Shown one piece after another: positions 24,514-31,867 of a stretch of 64,000 nucleotides of DNA. Position 1 is the stretch's first letter. Each line of letters starts with the position of its first letter. A program made the position numbers and the translations under genes. The notes beneath the pieces are model-generated. The model saw only the letters and a program-made list of their open reading frames with translations, was not told the DNA's origin and ran no database searches. Source of the DNA: JBBRHQ01 sp963815645 (GTDB taxonomy: Bacteria; Actinomycetota; Thermoleophilia; Solirubrobacterales; 70-9); the NCBI GenBank assembly GCA_963815645.1, contig CAWFHL010000001.1:744001-808000 (forward strand), read 5' to 3'.

Positions 24514-25712
24514 GGTCCTTCCAGAACGAGGACCGCGTTGTGCCCGCCGAAGCCGAACGAGTTGGAGATGCCGAGCGCCGGACGGCCGTTGCCGTTTGCG
24601 AACGGCTTCGAGACATTTGGGACGTAGTCGAGGTCGAGGCCCTCGTCGGGGACCTCGTAGTTGATCGTCGGCGGAGCGACCCTGTCGCGCAGGGCCAGGG
24701 TCGTGGCGATCGCCTCGACCGCTCCGGCAGCTCCCAGCAGATGGCCGACCGCGGACTTGGTGGAGCTCACCGGCAGCCGCATCGCGTCCTCGCCGAGCGC
24801 CGCCTTCAGCGCCTCGGTTTCGGCCCGGTCGTTGAGCTGGGTCGAGGTGCCGTGGGCGTTGACGTATTCGAGGTCGCCGGGGGCGACGCCGGCGTCGGCG
24901 AGCGCCAGCTCGATTGCCCGGCGGGCGCCGCGGCCGTCCGGCTCGGGGGCGGTGATGTGGTGCGCGTCGGAGGTCGCACCGTAACCGACGATCCGCCCGA
25001 GAATCGCCGCGCCGCGCTTTCGGGCGGCCTCCTCCTCCTCGAGCACGAGCACTCCCGCGGCCTCTCCCATCACGAAGCCGTCACGGCGCTTGTCGAAGGG
25101 GCGGGAGATCCCGCTCGGCGAGGTCGCCTCCATCTTCGAGAAGGCGGCCATCGCCAGGTCGGTCAGGGCCGACTCGGTGCCGCCCGTGACAACGGCGTCG
25201 GCATCTCCGTAGGCGATCATCCGAGTCGAAGTGCCGACCGCGTGAGCGCCCGCGGCACATGCCGAGACAGTGCCGAAGGAGGGACCCCTGAGCCCGTAGC
25301 GCATCGAGATCACCGCGGAGGGCGCATTGGCCATCATCAGCGGCACGGCCAGTGGGGAGATCCGCTCCCCGCCACGCTCGCGCAGGACGTCGTGCTCGGA
25401 CTCGATCGTGTTCATGCCACCGATCCCGGTGCCGATGATGCAGCCGACTCGCTCGCCTTCGTAGGGGAGCTCCTCGCCCCATCCCGCCCGGGCGATCGCC
25501 TCCCCGGCGGCGGTCAGGGCGAGCTGGGTGGCGCGGTCCGATCGCCTCACCTCCTTAACGCTGAGATGGTCGCGGGGCTCGAACTCGTCTGCCCTGCCGA
25601 GACCGTCGGAGATCCCCGACTTGCCGGCGCTCCAGCGCTCGTGCAGGGTCTCGGCGCCGACGCCCAGCGGCGTCACCGCGCCGACCCCGGTTATCACGAC
25701 ATTGCGGTTCAC
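24510..25712 (-). CDS. fabF: 3-oxoacyl-[acyl-carrier-protein] synthase II
   Basis: 400 residues, GTG start overlapping the ACP stop by four bases. The catalytic triad is clear: Cys152 in Val-Ser-Ala-Cys-Ala-Ala-Gly, His in Val-Asn-Ala-His-Gly-Thr-Ser-Thr, and Lys/His in Ser-Ser-Thr-Lys-Ser-Ala-Val-Gly-His. The C-terminal Asn-Ser-Phe-Gly-Phe-Gly-Gly-His-Asn is also complete. It extends acyl-ACP with malonyl-ACP. Position directly after acpP is the standard bacterial order. Confidence 0.96.
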   Translation of the reverse strand: MNRNVVITGVGAVTPLGVGAETLHERWSAGKSGISDGLGRADEFEPRDHLSVKEVRRSDRATQLALTAAGEAIARAGWGEELPYEGERVGCIIGTGIGGMNTIESEHDVLRERGGERISPLAVPLMMANAPSAVISMRYGLRGPSFGTVSACAAGAHAVGTSTRMIAYGDADAVVTGGTESALTDLAMAAFSKMEATSPSGISRPFDKRRDGFVMGEAAGVLVLEEEEAARKRGAAILGRIVGYGATSDAHHITAPEPDGRGARRAIELALADAGVAPGDLEYVNAHGTSTQLNDRAETEALKAALGEDAMRLPVSSTKSAVGHLLGAAGAVEAIATTLALRDRVAPPTINYEVPDEGLDLDYVPNVSKPFANGNGRPALGISNSFGFGGHNAVLVLEGP

Positions 25713-25957
25713 GGCAGACGCGAGACCACCAGCTCGACCGCCTGACCGACGGTCTTGATTCCCTCGACGTCCTCGCCCTTCAACTCGACCCCGAACTCGT
25801 CCTCGACGATCTGCGCCAGCTCGACGATGTCGAGGGAGTCGATATCGATCGCCTCGAACTCGGCGTCGAGGTTGATCTCGGCAGGGTCGGCACCGAACTC
25901 CTCGAGCGCCGCAAACACCCGGTCCTGCACCGCTTCCCTGGTCACTGTCTCGGTCAT
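25709..25957 (-). CDS. acpP: Acyl carrier protein
   Basis: 82 residues, very acidic, with the phosphopantetheine serine Ser41 in Asp-Ile-Asp-Ser-Leu-Asp-Ile-Val-Glu-Leu. Four helices can be drawn as in E. coli ACP. It carries growing acyl chains between the Fab enzymes. AAAGGAAC stands about 10 bases before the ATG as ribosome-binding site, and there is a 19-base gap to fabG, the only non-overlapping junction in the operon, perhaps allowing stronger independent translation. Confidence 0.96.
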   Translation of the reverse strand: MTETVTREAVQDRVFAALEEFGADPAEINLDAEFEAIDIDSLDIVELAQIVEDEFGVELKGEDVEGIKTVGQAVELVVSRLP

Positions 25958-25976
25958 CGCTTGTTCCTTTCGCTGC

Positions 25977-26726
25977 TCATGCGGTCATTCCGCCGTCGAC
26001 TGTCAGGGTCACTCCTGTTACGTAGGCGGCCCCCGGTGAGGCCAGGAACCGCGCGCACGCGGCGACCTCATCCGTGGTCCCCGGCCTTCCGGCCGGGATC
26101 CGCTCCAGGACCTCCGGCCCGAGGACGCCCTCGGTCAGCTCGGTCTCGACGAGTCCGGGGGCGATCGCGTTGACCGTGATCGAGCGCTTCGCCACCTCGG
26201 AGGCGACCGTCCGGGTGAAGCCGATCAGGCCGGCCTTCGAGGCAGCGTAGTTCGCCTGGCCGGGATTCGCCCGAGGACCGACCACCGAGGCAACGTTGAT
26301 CACTCGGCCGAACCGCGCCCGGATCATCGGCCGCAGCGCTCGCCGGGTGGTGCGGAAGGCGGCGGAGAGGTTGGTCTCGATCACTCTCTCCCAGGCCTCG
26401 TCGTCGATCATCGGGGAGAGGGCGTCGGCGCGAGTGCCCGCGTTGTTGACCAGGACCATCACCGGGCCATGCGCCTGCTCGAGCTCGGCAAACAACCCGT
26501 CCACGGCCGCCGGGTCGGTGACGTCCGCCTGGATCGCCGTCGCCGCGCCGCCGTCGGTGGAGATCTCAGAGGCGATCGCCTCTGCTGGTTCGCGGTCGGC
26601 GCGGTAGTTGACGCCGACAGCCCAGCCGTCGGTGGCAAGGCCGCGGGCGATCGCGGCGCCGATCCCGCGCGATGCGCCGGTGACCAGGGCGCTGCCGGCG
26701 GCCGTAGGCCCAGTTGCCGCGATCAG
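25977..26726 (-). CDS. fabG: 3-oxoacyl-[acyl-carrier-protein] reductase
   Basis: 249 residues if it starts at CTG 26726, which overlaps the fabH stop as CTGA; the nearest ordinary start is GTG at 26759, adding 11 residues inside fabH. Motifs are Val-Thr-Gly-Ala-Ser-Arg-Gly-Ile-Gly (NADPH), Asn-Asn-Ala-Gly, the catalytic Ser in Asn-Val-Ala-Ser-Val-Val-Gly and Tyr-Ala-Ala-Ser-Lys. It performs the first reduction of each elongation cycle. Confidence 0.93.
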   Translation of the reverse strand: MIAATGPTAAGSALVTGASRGIGAAIARGLATDGWAVGVNYRADREPAEAIASEISTDGGAATAIQADVTDPAAVDGLFAELEQAHGPVMVLVNNAGTRADALSPMIDDEAWERVIETNLSAAFRTTRRALRPMIRARFGRVINVASVVGPRANPGQANYAASKAGLIGFTRTVASEVAKRSITVNAIAPGLVETELTEGVLGPEVLERIPAGRPGTTDEVAACARFLASPGAAYVTGVTLTVDGGMTA

Positions 26727-27727
26727 GGATTCCCCCAGGTGAGCAGCCCGGCGCCCCACGAGAAACCGCCGCCGAAGGCGCTGAACAGGACGGTGTCGCC
26801 CTCGCGCAGGCGCCCGTCCGCATCGGCCTCGGCGAGGGCGATCGGGACGGTGGCGGCCGAGGTGTTGCCGTAGCGGTCGATTGTCTGAACCACCCGGTCG
26901 GGGTCGAGGTCGAGCTTCTCCCCGACGGCGGCGAGAATCCGCAGGTTGGCCTGGTGATAGGCGAAGAGGTCCACGTCGTCGACACCGATTCCCCCAAGGT
27001 CGAGGACCTGACGTGTGCACTCGCAGAGGCGCCTGACCGCCTCGCGGAAGGTGTCGTGCCCCTTCATCAGGATCGTCTGCTCGGCGTGAGTCGCCTTCAC
27101 GTAGCCGTCGTCGTCGGCGTCGGCGCCGAGGACGATCGGCCCGATCGAGGCACCTCCCAGCGAGGGAACAAGCAGCGCCGCGCCGGCGCCATCGGCGAAG
27201 ATCGCGGCGGTGCCCCGGTCCGAGGCCTCGGTGAAGCGGCTCAGCACCTCCGAGCCGATCACGAGCACCCGCTCGGCGCGCCCGGCCTCGATCTGGCCGG
27301 CGCCGAGGGCCATCGCCGACATGAAGCCGTTGCAAGCGGCGCCGATGTCCATCCCCCCCGCCCTGACCGCACCGAGGCGCCCGGCCACGACCGGCCCTGC
27401 GTTCGGCGTCAGGTCGTCGGCGGCGCTGGTCCCAACCAGTACGAGATCGAGGGCAGTGGCCTCGACGCCAGCCTTCTCCAGCACCCGGCGCCCGGCGTCC
27501 ACGGCGAGCGAAGCGACCGTCTCACCCTCGGCGGCGATGTGCCGCTCGCGGACGCCCGTACGGGTGAGGATCCAGTCCTCGGTGACGCCGATCCGCTCGG
27601 CCACCTCGGAGCTCGGCACGACCTTCCGCGGCAGGGCCTTGGAGACCGCGGCGACCGCGGCGCTGCGAACCGGGCGGCCCGCGGCCGGTGGCGCCATCCG
27701 GGGAGCCGAGGCGGCGGCGCTAGGCAT
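26723..27727 (-). CDS. fabH: 3-oxoacyl-[acyl-carrier-protein] synthase III
   Basis: 334 residues from the ATG at 27727, which overlaps the fabD stop by eight bases; a second ATG ten codons later is possible. The catalytic triad is Cys132 in Ile-Gly-Ala-Ala-Cys-Asn-Gly-Phe, His in Ala-Tyr-His-Gln-Ala-Asn, and Asn in Asp-Arg-Tyr-Gly-Asn-Thr-Ser-Ala. The enzyme starts fatty-acid synthesis by joining a short acyl-CoA to malonyl-ACP. The first 20-25 residues are Ala/Pro-rich and may not be translated. Confidence 0.95.
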   Translation of the reverse strand: MPSAAASAPRMAPPAAGRPVRSAAVAAVSKALPRKVVPSSEVAERIGVTEDWILTRTGVRERHIAAEGETVASLAVDAGRRVLEKAGVEATALDLVLVGTSAADDLTPNAGPVVAGRLGAVRAGGMDIGAACNGFMSAMALGAGQIEAGRAERVLVIGSEVLSRFTEASDRGTAAIFADGAGAALLVPSLGGASIGPIVLGADADDDGYVKATHAEQTILMKGHDTFREAVRRLCECTRQVLDLGGIGVDDVDLFAYHQANLRILAAVGEKLDLDPDRVVQTIDRYGNTSAATVPIALAEADADGRLREGDTVLFSAFGGGFSWGAGLLTWGNP

Positions 27728-28592
27728 TGGCCATCTCCCCCGTGACCGGCGCACTTGCCTCGATCCCACCGATGGTGCGGCGGGCGAGGCGGCTGAGGAC
27801 CTTGCCTGGGCCCGTCTCGACGAATCGTGTCGCCCCCATCTGGTGCAGCGCCGTCATCACCTCGAGCCAGCGGACGGGGTCGGTGAGCGAGCGGGCCAGC
27901 TCGTCTCGCGGCTCGGCAAAGGGCCTCGCGGTAACGCAGGAGAAGACCGGCACGGCAGGCTCGGAGAACTCGATGCCCTCGAGGAGGGTGCGCAGCTCGG
28001 CGGCGGCGGGCGCCATCTCGGGCGAGTGGAAGGCGCCGCTGACCGCGAGGGGCATTACCCGCAGGCCACGCTGACGAAGGTCGTCCTCGGCCGCCTGGAG
28101 CGCGGCGGTGCGCCCGGAGAGGACCACCTGAGTCGGCGAGTTGTCGTTGGCGAGGATCAGGCTGTGGGTCTCGGCGACCGCCTCGACAGCCTCGCGGGGC
28201 TCCCCGAGGACCGCGACCATGCCGCCGTCACCGGCGGCTTCGGCGGCCTCCTGCATCAGCCGGCCGCGCTCGGCAATCAGGCGAACGCCATCGGAGGGCG
28301 AGAGGCTCTCGGCCGCGACCAGGGCGGCGATCTCCCCCAGCGAGTGCCCGCCCATCGCCAGCGGGTCGACGTCGTCGGAGATCGCCCTCCAGCCGGCGAT
28401 CGCCGCGCAGAAGATCGCCGGCTGCGCGTAGCGGGTCCCCTCATCGGTGCGCTCAAAGGGGTCAGAGCCGACCGCCTCGGCTGCGAGCGGCAGCAGGTCG
28501 GGCCAGAAGACCTCGACCGTACGCCTCATGCCGGCGGTCTGGCTTCCCTGACCCGGGAAGAGGACCGCGTCCGTCGACTGGGGATCGCGCAT
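27720..28592 (-). CDS. fabD: Malonyl-CoA:ACP transacylase
   Basis: 290 residues. Phe-Pro-Gly-Gln-Gly-Ser-Gln opens the fold, Ser84 in Gly-Gly-His-Ser-Leu-Gly-Glu is the nucleophile, and the catalytic His is in Val-Ser-Gly-Ala-Phe-His-Ser. It loads malonate on ACP. It is the first gene of the eight-gene fab operon; a TTGACG and a TATGTT element lie upstream. Confidence 0.96.
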   Translation of the reverse strand: MRDPQSTDAVLFPGQGSQTAGMRRTVEVFWPDLLPLAAEAVGSDPFERTDEGTRYAQPAIFCAAIAGWRAISDDVDPLAMGGHSLGEIAALVAAESLSPSDGVRLIAERGRLMQEAAEAAGDGGMVAVLGEPREAVEAVAETHSLILANDNSPTQVVLSGRTAALQAAEDDLRQRGLRVMPLAVSGAFHSPEMAPAAAELRTLLEGIEFSEPAVPVFSCVTARPFAEPRDELARSLTDPVRWLEVMTALHQMGATRFVETGPGKVLSRLARRTIGGIEASAPVTGEMANA

Positions 28593-28600
28593 CGCTGGCG

Positions 28601-28626
28601 AACATAGCCCCGCCGCAGGCCGTCAA
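28601..28626 (-). promoter_or_regulatory. Candidate promoter of the fab operon
   Basis: On the minus strand TTGACG (28621-28626) and TATGTT (28601-28606) are separated by 14 bases, shorter than the ideal 17, and stand eight bases before the fabD start. It is the only promoter-like pair in the gap, so it is offered as a weak candidate. Confidence 0.3.
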
Positions 28627-28644
28627 GTACGCGACCCGGGCACC

Positions 28645-28667
28645 AGACCCCCCGAATGGGGGGGTCA
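28645..28667. terminator. Hairpin overlapping the response-regulator stop codon
   Basis: GACCCCCC (28646-28653) pairs perfectly with GGGGGGTC (28659-28666) around a five-base loop. The stem includes the stop codon of the response regulator (minus strand). It separates that operon from the fab promoter. No T tract follows. Confidence 0.6.
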
Positions 28668-29303
28668 TTCTGATATGCCTGGGGGTGCCGGGGGAGCGCT
28701 CGGGGTCAACTTCAGGCGCTCGGCCCGCTGAACCGCCTCGACCCGGTTGCGGACCCCGAGCTTGCGATAGACCGCGCTGGTGTGGTCCTTGACGGTGTGC
28801 GGGGAGAGGAACAGGCGGTCGGCGATCTCCTTGTTGGTGGCGCCGCCCGCCATCAGCGAGAGCACCTCGCGCTCGCGCTCGGAGAGCTCGGTGGCCGGGT
28901 CGTCGGAGCGGGTCGCGAAGACGCTCATCCCCTTGCCGACCATCCGCACGGCGCGGGCGACGTCGGGGGCGCTCCAGTCCTTGAGGACGAAGCCGGAGGC
29001 GCCGGCGGCGCGGGCCGCCTCCGGCGAGATCGAGCCGGCGCCGGAGATCAGCAGCACCCTGGTGCGGGGCGAGGCGCGGCGCAGCGCCTCGCAGAGCTCG
29101 GCGCCCGACTGGTCACCGAGGAAGAGGTCGATCAGGGCGACGTGGGGCTCGAGCTTGCCGGCGACCTCGAGCGCACGCTCCGCGTTGGGCGCGGCGACGC
29201 AGCGCTCGACCCAGCTCTGCTCGGAGAGCAGGACGCGGAAGCCCCACTGCACGACCTCGTGATCGTCGACGATCAGCACCCGCAGGCGCTCGTCGTCAGC
29301 CAT
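28665..29303 (-). CDS. NarL/LuxR-type response regulator
   Basis: 212 residues. Receiver domain at 7-125: Asp-Asp at 13-14, phospho-acceptor Asp59 in Ala-Leu-Ile-Asp-Leu-Phe, and Lys in Val-Leu-Lys-Asp. LuxR-type helix-turn-helix at about 140-200: Leu-Ser-Glu-Arg-Glu-Arg-Glu-Val-Leu, Thr-Asn-Lys-Glu-Ile-Ala, and Ser-Pro-His-Thr-Val-Lys-Asp-His. It overlaps the sensor kinase gene upstream by eight bases, so the two form a two-component pair. The regulated genes are unknown. Confidence 0.94.
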   Translation of the reverse strand: MADDERLRVLIVDDHEVVQWGFRVLLSEQSWVERCVAAPNAERALEVAGKLEPHVALIDLFLGDQSGAELCEALRRASPRTRVLLISGAGSISPEAARAAGASGFVLKDWSAPDVARAVRMVGKGMSVFATRSDDPATELSEREREVLSLMAGGATNKEIADRLFLSPHTVKDHTSAVYRKLGVRNRVEAVQRAERLKLTPSAPPAPPGISE

Positions 29304-30432
29304 CGCCGCCGTCCGTCGCGCGCGGCACCACCAGCCGCACCCGCCACTCGCCCTCCGCGGGGGCGCCGAACTCGACCATGCCGCCGCACTGCAGGGCCTC
29401 GAGCGCCGCCAGCCTCAGGCCCATCCCGGTGCCGAGCATGTCCTCGGAGCCCTCGACACCGTCGTTCATCACCTCGAGATGGAAGGTCGCCTGGTCGGTG
29501 CCGACCCCGACCCAGACCCGGCTGGGCCTGGCGTGCTTTGCGCAATTGCGAAGCGCCTCGGCGAGGACCGACTGCGCCAGGGGCTCGAGCCCCGCCGGCA
29601 CCTCGGCACCCGGCTCCCACTCGACCTCGATCGGCAGCCGCTGGTAGTAGCGCCCGAGACGCTCCAGCTCTTCGCCGAGGGTGGCGCCGGTGTCCAGCGG
29701 CGGCGGGGTGAGCGGCCGCGAGACCGCGTCGCGGAGGTCTGCCAGGGCGTGCTGGATCTCCTCGGCGCAGCGGTCGAGCTCGGTGCGGCTCAGCTCGCGA
29801 CCGGAGCCGAGCGCCAGCGAGACGCCGAACAGCCGCTGCACGACGCGCTCGTGTAGGTCGCGTGCCAGGTCGAGGCGAGTCGAGAGGATCCTCGCCCGGA
29901 CCTGCTGGGTGACCCCGATTCGGGCGCTGGCGGCGAGCGCCGCCGCCTTGCCGATCGCCATCATCGTCTGGCGCTCGAACTTGGTCATCGTGAACTCGCG
30001 CCCGCCGCGGTCGGCGAAGATCACCCCCAACCAGTGCCCGGCGGCTGAGACGGGGGTGCAGCTCATCGTCGAGAAGCCCTCGAAGCCGACGAAGCGCTCC
30101 GGCACCTCGCCGTCCAGCCCAGCCACCTCGACCACCCGGTCCTCGGAGAGGGCCCGCTGGGCGATCGGGGTCTCATCCAGGGTGCCGTGGATCTGCGACA
30201 TGATCCCCGGCTCCACCCCGTGGCTTCCGACCGGGACGACCAGCTTGCGGGCGTCGTCGTAGAGCAGCAGGCCGGCGCGGTCCATCGAGGCGAGGCGGCA
30301 GACCGCCTCGCAGAGCCGGTCGTAGAACTGACTTCCCCCCAGCTCCCACTCGTCGTCGAACTCGGGCACCAGGCCGGCGATCACGTCGAGGGCCTCTGTC
30401 TCGGGCGCGGCGAAGGGCTCGTGAGTATCCAT
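29296..30432 (-). CDS. GAF-domain sensor histidine kinase (HisKA_3 type)
   Basis: 378 residues from ATG 30432; a longer frame upstream adds 66 low-complexity residues and is not supported. A GAF domain covers about 30-165, with no membrane segment, so the kinase is cytoplasmic. The dimerisation box is Ala-Arg-Asp-Leu-His-Glu-Arg-Val-Val-Gln with His194 as phospho-site. The ATPase domain has Leu-Arg-Asn-Cys-Ala-Lys-His-Ala (N box) and Gly-Thr-Gly-Met-Gly-Leu (G box). It should phosphorylate the regulator in the overlapping gene. Confidence 0.92.
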   Translation of the reverse strand: MDTHEPFAAPETEALDVIAGLVPEFDDEWELGGSQFYDRLCEAVCRLASMDRAGLLLYDDARKLVVPVGSHGVEPGIMSQIHGTLDETPIAQRALSEDRVVEVAGLDGEVPERFVGFEGFSTMSCTPVSAAGHWLGVIFADRGGREFTMTKFERQTMMAIGKAAALAASARIGVTQQVRARILSTRLDLARDLHERVVQRLFGVSLALGSGRELSRTELDRCAEEIQHALADLRDAVSRPLTPPPLDTGATLGEELERLGRYYQRLPIEVEWEPGAEVPAGLEPLAQSVLAEALRNCAKHARPSRVWVGVGTDQATFHLEVMNDGVEGSEDMLGTGMGLRLAALEALQCGGMVEFGAPAEGEWRVRLVVPRATDGGDG

Positions 30433-30485
30433 CGGGTGCCTATATGAAACCGCGCCCGGCTTTCTCGCGCAGTTAGATTTGAGTG

Positions 30486-31253
30486 ATGAGTGGTCCCCAG
30501 CGCTTCGTCGACCTCTCCGCCCCGATCGAGGCGAGCCCCGAGGGGACGCCCGAGTTCCTCGGCACCGCGATCGACTACCTCGATCACGCGGGTGGCGCGG
30601 CCGAGGTCGAGGCCCTGTTCGGGGTCCCACCGCGGCTGCTTCGTGACGGCGAGGGCTGGACCCGGGAGACGATCACGCTCGGCACCCACAACTCCACCCA
30701 CGTCGATGCGCCCTACCACTACAACTCGCGGATCCGGGGACGAGCGGCGCAGACGATCGAGGAGCTTCCCCTGGAGCTGTTCTTCGGCCCGGGCGTGGTC
30801 GTCGACGCGACCGCCTCCGAGGACGGCGACGCCCTCAGCGCCGAGCAGATGGAGGCCGGGATCGATGCCGCTGGCCACCGCCTCAGCGAGAGCGACATCG
30901 TCCTGGTGCGCAGCGGGCGGGACGCCTTCTACGGGCAGGACGACTACGTCGCCCGAGGCCCCGGGGTGTCCGCCGCGGCCACCCACTGGCTGTTCGACCG
31001 GGGCGTCCGGGTGATGGGCATAGACGCCTGGGGCTGGGACCGTCCCCTTCACCTGCAGGCCGCGGAGGCGCTGGAGCGAGACGAGCCGGGGATCTTCTGG
31101 GAGGCGCACCAGGCCGACCTCCCCTACTGCCAGATCGAGCGCCTGGTCAATCTCGGCGAGCTGCCCCCGACGGGGTTCGAGGTCGCCTGCTTCCCGCTGC
31201 CGATCCGCGGCGCCAGCGCGGCGCCCGCCCGGGTCGTCGGAATCATCTCCTGA
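30486..31253 (+). CDS. Cyclase family protein (kynurenine formamidase-like)
   Basis: 255 residues from ATG 30486; a GTG one codon earlier is equally possible. The metal-binding signature is Leu-Gly-Thr-His-Asn-Ser-Thr-His-Val-Asp-Ala-Pro-Tyr-His-Tyr, which matches the His-x-Gly-Thr-His-x-Asp-x-Pro-x-His type with a small change. Enzymes of this group are Zn- or Mn-dependent amidases or lactone-type hydrolases. It is divergent from the sensor kinase across a 53-base gap containing TATATG and TTAGAT. The substrate is unknown. Confidence 0.85.
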   Translation: MSGPQRFVDLSAPIEASPEGTPEFLGTAIDYLDHAGGAAEVEALFGVPPRLLRDGEGWTRETITLGTHNSTHVDAPYHYNSRIRGRAAQTIEELPLELFFGPGVVVDATASEDGDALSAEQMEAGIDAAGHRLSESDIVLVRSGRDAFYGQDDYVARGPGVSAAATHWLFDRGVRVMGIDAWGWDRPLHLQAAEALERDEPGIFWEAHQADLPYCQIERLVNLGELPPTGFEVACFPLPIRGASAAPARVVGIIS

Positions 31254-31360
31254 GCCGGGCCTCGCTCCCGCGCCGAGAAGCACCTTAGGGCCCTATGGGC
31301 CCACAACCTTGCGTTCGGCATCGAAAAGAGGGTCCTGGGGGAGCGGCAAGATGGGCGACC

Positions 31361-31813
31361 GTGAACTGGAACTCGACGGCGGTCTTCTCGCTGCTCGCGA
31401 CGCTCGTGATCGGGGCCCTGGTCGCGCTGCAGCCGCCGGTCAACTCGGAGCTGGGGAGGCGGACCAGCGATCTCGGCGCGGCCTTCATAAGCGTCAGCAT
31501 CACCTTCCTGCTGCTCGGGGCGATCCTCCTCGCCTTCGGCGACGTCGGCTCACTCTCCAAGGTCCGGGAGGTGCCGGCGATCTACCTCACAGGCGGCCTC
31601 TACGGGGCCGCCTTCGTCGCCGTCTCGCTGGTCACCGTGCGCCATCTCGGTGCCGGAACGACGATCGCGCTGCTTGTCTCCGCCCAGCTGATCGTCGCCG
31701 CCCTGCTCGACCAATTCGGCCTCCTGGGGCTCGAGCAGGTCTCGCTGTCACCGCTGCGGTTGATCGGCATCGCGACCCTGATCTACGGCACCGTGCTGGT
31801 CACGGTGCGCTGA
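31361..31813 (+). CDS. DMT-superfamily membrane protein (YdcZ/DUF606)
   Basis: 150 residues from the GTG at 31361, which places the first membrane helix at once; the frame is open 22 codons further upstream. Five hydrophobic segments fit the five-helix half-transporter of the YdcZ family, with Ala-Leu-Gln-Pro-Pro-Val-Asn in the first helix and Thr-Thr-Ile-Ala-Leu-Leu-Val-Ser-Ala-Gln-Leu-Ile in the fourth. Such proteins usually work as dimers. Substrate unknown. Confidence 0.82.
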   Translation: MNWNSTAVFSLLATLVIGALVALQPPVNSELGRRTSDLGAAFISVSITFLLLGAILLAFGDVGSLSKVREVPAIYLTGGLYGAAFVAVSLVTVRHLGAGTTIALLVSAQLIVAALLDQFGLLGLEQVSLSPLRLIGIATLIYGTVLVTVR

Positions 31814-31867
31814 GCGCTCAGACGAAGGCCGATGGTGAGCGGTGGCCCTTTGAGAGAATCCGGCCCG

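Noticed and set aside
26723..26726. fabG CTG start as a second certain case
   Set aside because: An in-frame GTG at 26759 offers a conventional start, so only fabI is put forward strongly.
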